Part shown: piece after piece, positions 55,503 to 64,000 of the stretch
How the letters are laid out: each line of letters starts with the position of its first letter
Numbering within the stretch: position 1 is the stretch's first letter
Assembly (NCBI GenBank): GCA_002778195.1
Contig: PCDI01000003.1
Location: 3,531,323 to 3,595,322, forward strand
Reading direction: 5' to 3'
Source of the DNA: Raffaelea ambrosiae
Lineage: Eukaryota > Ascomycota > Sordariomycetes > Ophiostomatales > Ophiostomataceae
Length of the DNA stretch: 64,000 nt
Made by a program: the position numbers and the translations under genes
The notes under the pieces: generated by a model
What the model was told of the DNA's origin: nothing
The model's database searches: none
What the model saw: only the letters and a program-made list of their open reading frames with translations

Positions 55503-58158
55503 TACCTACACCTCTTCTCTATTTTGCCAGCGTTCATAGTCTCTTTTACAAAGCACTACTTCGTATGTATGTCTCACTTTCACGAGCGGACAATGGAAAA
55601 TCTCACATCCACGCCGGGAAAGGGACTTGATTGGATAGGATGTCAGCTCTGCCGTGAAATCCACCACGTTGGTTAGCGGCCTCGGGGCTAAAGTAGGGGA
55701 TGAAACATCTCCAGTGAGCTCTTGTACTCGTAGATTTGTTGATGGCTGATCGTCATCTGTAGACAATGGTTGCTTTTCGAGTAGCTGAAGCTCTTGCTCT
55801 CTTGATCGTCTTTCTGTCTGCTGTTGCGGAGCGGCCCTGTAGCTTCCTACGTCGTTTTTTCCCTCCGTGTAGCATGGGGCTAATTATCGTTATCTCCTCG
55901 GCTGCCGCCCGTCCGGCTACAGTGGGGAGAGCGGCAAGTTTTCAGCCGACATTTGGTTGCCCTACCGCTATGGGGCACCTCGTTACGTCTCTGGCGGCCT
56001 CGTCCTTTGTTTGCTCTTGCAAGCTCATCTCCTGTGCCCCCCTCTTCTCCCATCCGCCTAGCAAAGCACGCCGATCGGATTCTGCGCATGCTCGCTTGTC
56101 TTATAAAGGATTTCGGGCATCAAATCTGTTACTTGGCAAATTACATGATTTCGCTGTGCCTTGGAGTATCTATCTTGCGGGACTACCTTTACGAAAGGTG
56201 GACGAGAAATATGTACACACCGAAAACGACCCACGCTATGGGCCTCTGCGTTCTTTTGGCGTGTCGCTCAGCCCACGCAAGAAGACTTGGTAACTAGCTG
56301 TCTGAAACCACATTTGCATTATCTGTGCAGATGCATTTCTGATGTGTCTCGTCGTAGCGCCATGCTGGACACATCTCATGATCATATCTGAGAAAACGCC
56401 ATTGCTCCAGTAAGGGAAGACCCCTAGGGAGAAGAATTTCGCACGCTTCCCCAGCGAAACTCGCCAAAATCCAGAGCGGATCCAGAGCCTCTGGATCTGC
56501 AGTCGGGGTAATTTTTTTGTTGGTGGCTACCCTTCCAGTGGGTTGTCCCCTGTATGTGTCTTTTGTACGGACTGGCTGTCCTTGTTGTCTCTGCTCAACA
56601 AACATGCTGTAAATTATGGAAAGTTATGGCTGGATAGTAACGATAGCCCTCACCTGTGGATGCCTGGATCTCGACTACATCTCTGTTCTGGCTCATTGAA
56701 GGCACACCCGTTCCTCCCCGGTGTCCACTCCCCCAGAGCCCGCTGCACTGTAGCAACCCGCTTCCGAGACCCCAGTCGAGAACGGATCAACGCCGTGCTC
56801 AGCTCTACAGGGTTGCGCGGCAAACGCTGGCCCCGAGCCCCATCTCAGCATCGCAAAGTACAAAACGCCCTCTTCGTGCGGAGTCCTCGTGGGAAAATGC
56901 CTTGCCTGGAACGAGAAGGTCTTTTAGGAGTTTACGATTTTTTTCCGCCCGGCGCTGGCTTGTCCGGCCTGGTCCTACTAGGCGGTACGGAACAATTATG
57001 GTGGCTGGCCCCCCTACCATTCAATGTCCTCGCCCTCTCTGAACGCTGGTGCGCCCAAGAGGCTGGGTAGAGCTAAATCTTCCTTCCCGTCCATCCCTTT
57101 TGCCCGGTTTGGTAATCCTTCCTGCTGATCCCCGTTGCCTACAGGCCCCCTGTAGGCTGATCTTACAGGTTTCCTTGGGTTTTTGGATTTTTTCTATGGT
57201 ATTACATAGTAGTCTGTCACCCTCCACGGATGCTGTGTTCCTCTTTTTGTTTTTCCTCTTCTGTTCCTGATATCCGTTGCTCTGGGCTTTTAATTTCATG
57301 ACACTTTTTACGCATCCTAACGCCGTGGAAGGATCCCGCGTGCCTCTCTTCGGTCTAGGGTTGCCTCCTCCTTCTCTCTCTCTCGCGTAATAACTAACTC
57401 TTCTCAACAAATCTTGTCTGGCCCTGCCGGCTTTCGGAGTCCCCACCTTGGCGCAGCATGCTGTGGCGCCCGAGAATGCTTCCGTGACAGGAAGTGCCAT
57501 GGTTTCCAAGCAAGAGGAGAAGACAAGAAGAGCTCGACAAAATAAACAAGAAGACAAAGACTTTTGGTTGTCCAAGGTTCTCTAGCACTGTCTCACCTTC
57601 GGGTGCCGCTCCCAAGGCCTCGGGAAACGCGGTTACAAGACCAAAATCGCCGGACGTCAGTCAGCAAGGGATGATAACTACATAGTTGAATATCCACATC
57701 ATGGTATCCTACCATGTGTCTGACTACTATGTATGCGTCTTATCGTGTCTTCCTGCATCTTACCTCCTAAGTAAGGAGCACCATTACCATAGTCATCGTA
57801 GCACGGCGCACCACAACCGCATAGTCCCTCAACACACGCTACAAGGTCGCAGTGCTAAGCGAATATACAATTATACCATATGGGGTCGGGAATTCGGGGG
57901 TGTGGATCGGGCACCCTTTTCTGGCAAGCGCTACCGTACCTTTTCTTTTCCAGGTCACTCTTTGCTCTTGCCTCCTCTTTCTGTGTGTGGCCTCCGTGCG
58001 CTGCTTCCCCCCACCGGTGTGGATCGTCGGCCAAAATGGACGCGATGCAACGCCACTACGGCGCCCAGTTTTTCCACGTGCGCACCTTGCTAGGGTGGGT
58101 GTGCTGGGAATTTGGCAGGAGCGAACCTGCAGGCCCGCAGGCCTGCAGGAAGAGGGGA

Positions 58159-58191
58159 GGCGGCAGCGGCGGCGGCGGCGGCGGCGGCGGC
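58159..58191. repeat. (GGC)n trinucleotide tract
   Basis: About ten GGC units with one AGC interruption, in non-coding DNA. Confidence 0.9.
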
Positions 58192-61100
58192 TTTCTGTCT
58201 CCCCATACGTGCATTCGTTCTTTCCTTCTCTGTGACTGAGTCTGCATTTCCCCCCCGACGAGCGATATTCTCTTGTCGTTACCGGCGGTAAACGATACTC
58301 CTTCCTGCCTCACTTTTTCCACTTTGCATGTGAACGTTAACCCGCCCGTCTTATTTCTCCCGCTTCCCCATCCTGCTTTCTTATGGGAGACCACGCAGCC
58401 ACGCAATTGGGAGTTCGAGAATGCCTGTGTAGGATCGCGTGTGTAGCCTTACAATTGCCATCACCTTGTATGACTTGCATGCTGGCTCGAACTAATCCCT
58501 CAGGACTTTGTCAGTGTGTGCCTTTCTTTTCACTTTGTGATTTGTCATCTGACGCCGCCGTTACTGCACGACGGCTTCGAACAAGTGGTCAGCGACCGCG
58601 AGTAAAGCTTTTGCCACGAACTGCAACTACGAGTAGTTGTACTGGGCTGGGATGCCTCGTTACGCTGGGAGTACTTTGGAGGACGAGCTCAAAGCCGTTT
58701 TCCGCGGCTACTATGTAGTTCGGGGAGTTGGGGGAGGGGGGCAGAGAACACGCTGCGCAAAAAAAGGCGTGCGCTTGTGCGTTCGTTCGCTCTGGCGCCG
58801 GCTCGGCTGATCAATGGGCGATTTCTACCCCCCCCCCCCCTTTTTTTTTTCTTTTTTTTGCTGCCGCAAGCTATCTCATGCCTCATTTCGGCGTCCAAGA
58901 CACAGATGTAATAAGGCATGCATCTGGGAATATCTGCCAACAACGGTCTGCATGTATGCATGGGTGGTGTGTTTGCCGCTTTGCGCACGGCCACTACCCC
59001 CCATCCGGACCTTGGCATCACACTTCCATGGGCTTCGAAGCTTCTTGTTGGCCAAGACTAAGCGACGCCTTCTGCATGAGTGCTACTAAGATGGGGAGCA
59101 ATCAGAGGCACAGTAGTCGTCAGGAGCGGTTTGGAGCAGTCTGGAGCAGAATGCCGTACTATGCACCAGGAAAACAGAATACACACGGTGAGAGTGCCAG
59201 GACTTCGCGCCACGAGCAGCAGGAACAACCAGACCAAAATAGGATAATAACTACTGTGTAAGTGGGACAAAGAACTCGTACCTACATCCGCCAACAGTCT
59301 GTCTAAGGCATTTAACACAATGGCCATGCTGCAAGATGGATGTGCCTTCATTTCCCACCCGACGCTAGGTCTCTGATATGCTTGGTGTCTGCCAGCATCC
59401 CCAAAGCCCAAAGGCTCACTCTCTCATTCCTTTTTGCCCCTTTTGGGTCCCCCCCGGTGAAGATCATCGCGGATTCTGGAGTAGGACCACTCGCATGGCA
59501 TGGTTCTAAGTCACATCGGATGACCGCTCAGACGACAGACGGTAGCGGCATCACCGTGCACCACCCACCGCCCACCACAGACCACAGAGCAGACCACAGG
59601 CCATCGCCATGTGCGGATCATGCATCGTGATCCAGCGAGAACAAGCGAGATGGAATTGTGATTTGCGTTCTTTCTTACTTCCTTTTGGCTTCCTCCCCCC
59701 CTTGCATCATTATCCACGTGAATCACCTAGCTCGGAGATTTTCCGCGGGTATGGACGCGCACACACACGCACACGCACACACGCAATCGATAACTGTGGT
59801 GGTGGATCAACACGCTTTCCTTGCCAGCCATCTTGTTGCGTACATGTAACTAATAGCAGGCCAGACTGCGCAAAGCAGTCATAACGCGACCTCGGGTTTG
59901 CCAGCCCGGCCGGCATACGGACACGGAAGTACGGTTAAGCTGTAAACTCGCAATTTGTCATGGTGTTTTTATACCAGGCCAAAACAGTGCTGGCTTACAT
60001 GCAAGCAGTTCGACTCGAATGTCGTTAGCAGACGCCGTACCTGAGCGCGAACCTCTTGGGCCGGGCTTTTAGCTCGGTTAGCAGAGGACGGGCAATCTCT
60101 CCAGTCTGAAGAACCCGAAATAGCCAGCCAGCACTAGACATGAGATGCAAGCAAGATACATCCGTTGTGTCGTGCTGTTGGGCTCTGCCAGCTGGCCAAC
60201 GGTGCTATGTAGTTATCTTACACTTGCTTGCACTTGGGTCTCAGCCCTTTTAGTCCGGGGCCGCTGAAAGAGAGGATCCACTTGGTAATAGAACGCAGCC
60301 CGGCTAACAAGAGCAAGAGCAAAACAGCAGAAAAAGCAAGCCCGTCCATACACAGAAGAAACGGGCGACAGTGGAGAAGAAAAGGCTCTGGGCCTTAGCT
60401 TGATGAGGATGGGAGCAAGACTAACTCGGGCGCAAGATGGGCCTGTCGTCTTACTTTCTGGTACGAGTACATGATATGAGCAACGAGTAGTATCTATCGC
60501 ACATGTACCTACGGCGGCAAGGTACGGCCTGTGTATCTCTCGGCACCGAAAGCTTAGTAGCGACGGGCGACGATGGGCGCCCTTCCCCCCCNCCCCCCCC
60601 CCCAAAAAAAACCCCGTGAATTTGACCGGGACGGACGGTTTGCCCGCCGGGCGTCAGCTACGACGTGTGGATTGGGCCTTGGGCGGGAGTTGGGAGAAAA
60701 AGCAAGGCAAGATTCCACATTGCCACTGCTTTGAACAAACGCTTTGCATTGGTTGAAGAGAGGCGAAAGTGGAGGGATGAAATTGAAAGGGCAAAGAATA
60801 AAAAGTAGAAATAGAAAGGACGAAAGACGGACGATTGCCTAAATTGTACTAGCCTGGTTTTTGTTTCTTCCGTCGCTGAGAAATGTGCTCCCAATCCGCC
60901 CTCCCTGTCATTGGCTGTTCTTACATAGCACAAGCGCCCCCTTCCTTCCCCGTAGAGCCATCGAGCCATCGAGCCACCAGTGCAGAAAAAGAAAGCAAGA
61001 GCGAAACGGAAAAGGCCACGAGAGTTGAGATGTGACGAGAAGGCCAGAAAAAGAAAAGAAAAGGGGAAGAAGCAAACAAAAAAGCAGCCACAAAGGAAAA

Positions 61101-61195
61101 AGAAAGCACAGAAGAGAAAGAGGAGGCAGGGAAGAGCAAAAGAACAAAAAAAAAACGTATCATTGCCACGTTTGCTCATGCAGCACCAGCCTACA

Positions 61196-61211
61196 TACTA
61201 TGTACATAGTA
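61196..61211. repeat. perfect 16-bp palindrome TACTATGTACATAGTA
   Basis: The sequence equals its own reverse complement. It is formed by two head-to-head copies of the dispersed 8-bp word TACTATGT/ACATAGTA. Confidence 0.95.
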
Positions 61212-63223
61212 GTAGCTACGCGTAGCCTGCCAGTCCCGCTTTCCACGCGGCAGGGCCTCCGCTCGTCTTGGTTTTTCCTCCCTGAACATTTTGCCGATCA
61301 CAAAAGGAAGTTGTCAAGTTCTGTGATGCACACCTGCACGAAGCTCACGATACACGAGCTTCACTAATGTAATGCATATGTGGTTCATCCAGGGCATCCA
61401 GTAAAGGAGGGGACCTTCTTCAAGGACTCGTTGGGGGGGGCGAAAAAATTAAACAATTTTAACAAAAAAGAAAGGACCTGAGAAGAGCTCGTGTTGCTGT
61501 TTAGCTCAGCCTTCCGGCCAAGATCCCACGCCCGAGCCATGTCAACAAACGACACGCCCAAAGCTGCGCCTTAGGACTGGTTCAGGGGCTCATATGCGGC
61601 CAGACACAAGAAGACGCTTTGTGTAAGATGGCCTGTTTTGTCGTCGATAGCACGACTAAAAGAAGACAATCTGCACCGTTCCTTGCAATTGAAATCCAAA
61701 GCCTTAAAGGCTTGAGGAAAAAGGGGGGGGGGGGGTGGAGGTGGCCAGGTAGGTACGAGTAGAAAAAATATGGGTTCTATCCACACAAACAAAGCAACAA
61801 AATAAACCGCGTTTTCTGCGGGCGGCCATTCCGCCCGCCCGGGGGCCACAGGAGAGGTACTCCGGGATGCACCTACTATTATAGTACATAACTACACAGT
61901 AGTAGTAAAACCACTCAAGGACACGCGAGCGGGGACTTTCAGAAAGAAGCCCCCAAGAGGTGCCAGAAGAAGAGGGCCGAAGAAGAACCAGAGGAAGGGG
62001 GGAAGCCGAAGCGAAATGGGCACCCGATGCACGGCGAGAAGAAGCGCCCAGGAGGGCACCATTATCCAGGGAACCATACTCGTGCACCGTAGTATCTTAC
62101 GGTATGAGTGAAAGGAAGAGCGAACTAGAAGACGACGACAGTGGATAAGAGAAGAACCGTGCCCCCCCCTAAAGCAAGCCTGGCTAGCTACATACTTTGG
62201 TAGTAGCTGCATGCGTAGCTGCAGCGTGCATGTGGCGCCTACTGGGATTGCAGGACCCCGTTCAGCCAGCGCCTGCAGGTGCAGGAAGATTGAGGAGTCG
62301 AGAAAAAGAAAAAGAAAAGCAAAGAAGCGCCTACGACGGCCTCATGCAACTGGGAGAATGGGGCATGCCCACGACCCAGGCCAGGCCAGCAAGGATGCTT
62401 GGTCCGTGCAGCCACGTGTGGTGGTGGACGAGTCTAGCTTCATGGCCACACGAAAGACTGAAAGCAGCACTCCCTTTTCTTGAGTTTTTTTTTTCTTTTG
62501 CACGTTAGCTATCAGCTTCACACTGTATTCTTGTGGCGTGATGGTGCGACGGGTTCTCAGGAGTCAGAAGGCGCCCCAAAAACAAGGGAAAAGGAGGAGA
62601 GGAAAAAAAAGAAAGGCGAAAAGAAAGTAATACCATGTACACAAAAGATATGTAAACAAAAGAAACCATAAAAGAAATGGAGAGAGATAGATTTCGAGGT
62701 GCGTTTCCTGCCATAGTCCTGTCACATAATTTTCTTCGTCGTTATGAGTCTTAATATGCGCAGTCTTTTTTGTTTGTTTTTCTTTTGTTTTGTTTTACAG
62801 GTGTCTCTCCCAGCCGTGTGGCGTCATGCCAGAGTTCACTTGCTCCAAGGAGAGCACGGATCATTCTCTCTCACCCCCCCTCTTCCCCCATAGTTCACGC
62901 AGACAAACCATACGAGGTCCCGTGAATATGGGCTGTCCAGCCCACCGGGCACTACCACCAAGTGGGAGGCGGGCACCCGATGGGGGTGGTGTGGGCTAAC
63001 AAACGGAACGCAAGGCACAAGGAATGGCCCCGATCTACCTGACAATCAAAACAGAAGGATTCGACAGTCCGTGTGTTCTATGAGGCGAGAAATGTCGGCT
63101 GGACTTCCGGTGGAAGCGAGGGAAAAAAAAAAGACGAGACAAGCAAACCGAGAAAATACACCGCAATACGCCAAAAGCTTGGGGTGGGGGGTCCAAGCAC
63201 ACACGCCGGGCACACAGACATGA

Positions 63224-63263
63224 CAGACTGGCAGACTGGCAGACTGGCAGACTGGCAGTCAGA
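63224..63263. repeat. 8-bp tandem repeat CAGACTGG x4
   Basis: Four perfect copies followed by the partial CAGTCAGAC. Confidence 0.95.
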
Positions 63264-63598
63264 CACACACTCTCCCTTTCTCGCGCACTCACACCTCACA
63301 TACATACCATGCAGTTACGTAGTATCTTACACCCAACGATCATCGATGGCACTGCACTGCTACGCATGTAGGGCATAACTACCAAACCCACCTCTCTTCT
63401 GCATGGCGGAACTCTCTTCACTTCTCTCTCACTTTCCTAAGCCTGTCTCTCGTTTGCCGCATACGTACATGGTCTATTCTGTCTCTTATGCACAAGACTA
63501 CAAATGCTCCTTTTCTATGCGTAGGGGACTAGGTGCATCTTGCATCTAGCTATCGCACAAGTGCCCCAGGAGTCGACGAGTCTCCCAGGTATCGGTAG

Positions 63599-63634
63599 GT
63601 ATCTCACGTATCTCACGTATCTCATGTATCTTTT
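63599..63634. repeat. 9-bp tandem repeat GTATCTCAC x2 plus degenerate copies
   Basis: GTATCTCAC, GTATCTCAC, GTATCTCAT and GTATCTTTT occur in succession. The unit resembles the dispersed word GTATCTTAC. Confidence 0.85.
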
Positions 63635-64000
63635 ATGTATCTCGGCACCGCAGTCCTGCATGGGATTCCTTCCCCGCTGTCGTAGACGCCCTGGGCCGGA
63701 CATGTCGGCCAACAGGCACTCTGCAGGGGGGGGGGCTTGCAGTTGGCATGCAAGCTGCAGTGAGGCCCAGGAACAGACAAGTAGAACGGCTTCTGGCTGT
63801 GTGTGTGTGTGTCTCGATGCCAACAGACAACGTGCAGACCAACACATTGGGTTTTCTTGGGGGCTACGGCGCTTGTTGTTCAGGGCGGTGCCATTGTTTG
63901 CTTTCTTTTTATTCCCCCTTTCTGCTGCTGTTGCTGATGCGGCTGTGTTACATTGCTTCTTTTTGGCTCGATGGGCCGCTTCAGATGGCCAACCCCCCCC

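Larger units (their letters stand above)
55401..64000. other. gene-poor DNA, fourth segment, to window end
   Basis: No gene recognised. It contains a TG-rich microsatellite (about 55436-55500), a GGC trinucleotide tract (58159-58191), C- and T-homopolymers (58827-58860), an ambiguous base inside a C-tract (60592), a perfect 16-bp palindrome (61196-61211) and short tandem repeats near the right end. Dispersed words occur at 57204, 57725, 58709, 61196, 61204, 62092 and 63322. Confidence 0.5.

Noticed and set aside
56543..57070. 175-codon open frame with balanced composition
   Set aside because: Inspected as the best coding candidate in the gene-poor region; no family motif, no splice partners, and a second frame is open over the same DNA.
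60585..60606. Possible assembly gap
   Set aside because: There is a single N inside a C-homopolymer; this looks like an uncalled base, not a gap or biological boundary.
1..64000. tRNA, 5S rRNA or telomeric repeat genes
   Set aside because: I looked for A/B-box pairs (TGGC..., GGTTCGANTCC), the 5S core (GGTGGGTGACCAC) and TTAGGG arrays and found no convincing match; a covariance-model scan (tRNAscan-SE, Infernal) would be decisive.
37451..64000. Degraded retrotransposon or DNA transposon
   Set aside because: I saw no reverse transcriptase, integrase or transposase motif and no long terminal or inverted repeats by eye; a self-alignment would be needed to exclude short decayed elements.

Overview
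The window is nuclear DNA of a filamentous ascomycete, most likely a Sordariomycete. The evidence is GC-rich coding sequence, short introns with GTAAGT/GTGAGT donors and CTAAC/CTGAC branch sites, pyrimidine-rich leaders, and an ascomycete gene set (intracellular GH78 rhamnosidase, Dal5-type permease, proline catabolism, Nug1, bHLH and homeobox regulators). I see no mitochondrial, bacterial, viral or plasmid sequence, no CRISPR array, no tRNA or rRNA gene and no intact transposon. One ambiguous base (N) lies at 60592. Genus-level placement is not possible from the sequence alone.

Left part, 1-7.6 kb: the end of an MFS sugar transporter (+), an intracellular alpha-L-rhamnosidase (+), a SnoaL/NTF2-fold protein (+) whose 3' flank is a higher-order minisatellite, and a convergent five-exon Dal5/allantoate-type MFS permease (-). 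The first genes could form a small uptake-and-hydrolysis unit for plant rhamnosides. Next, 9-15.4 kb: a two-exon, Asn/Gln-rich, tail-anchored protein with a coding pentapeptide minisatellite (-), and a bHLH transcription factor (-).

Middle, 17.8-31.1 kb: mitochondrial P5C dehydrogenase (-), the ribosome-assembly GTPase Nug1 (-), a Gpp1-like HAD phosphatase (+, divergent from Nug1), a metallophosphoesterase whose frame is interrupted by one in-frame TAG (-), a small three-exon gene encoding a predicted N-myristoylated protein (+), and a secreted type-B carboxylesterase with six exons (-). At 33.4-35.5 kb lies a homeobox transcription factor (-).

Right part, 35.5-64 kb: about 28.5 kb in which I find no convincing protein gene. 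It is rich in homopolymers, microsatellites and short 8-13 bp tandem duplications. It also carries many dispersed copies of short palindrome-related words (ACATAGTA/TACTATGT, GTATCTTAC, TACTCGTA) that are almost absent from the gene-dense part. It lies directly upstream of the homeobox gene, so it could be a long regulatory or non-coding-transcript region, a decayed repeat landscape, or both. Most exon joins were worked out by hand from splice signals, reading-frame continuity and family motifs. They are predictions.
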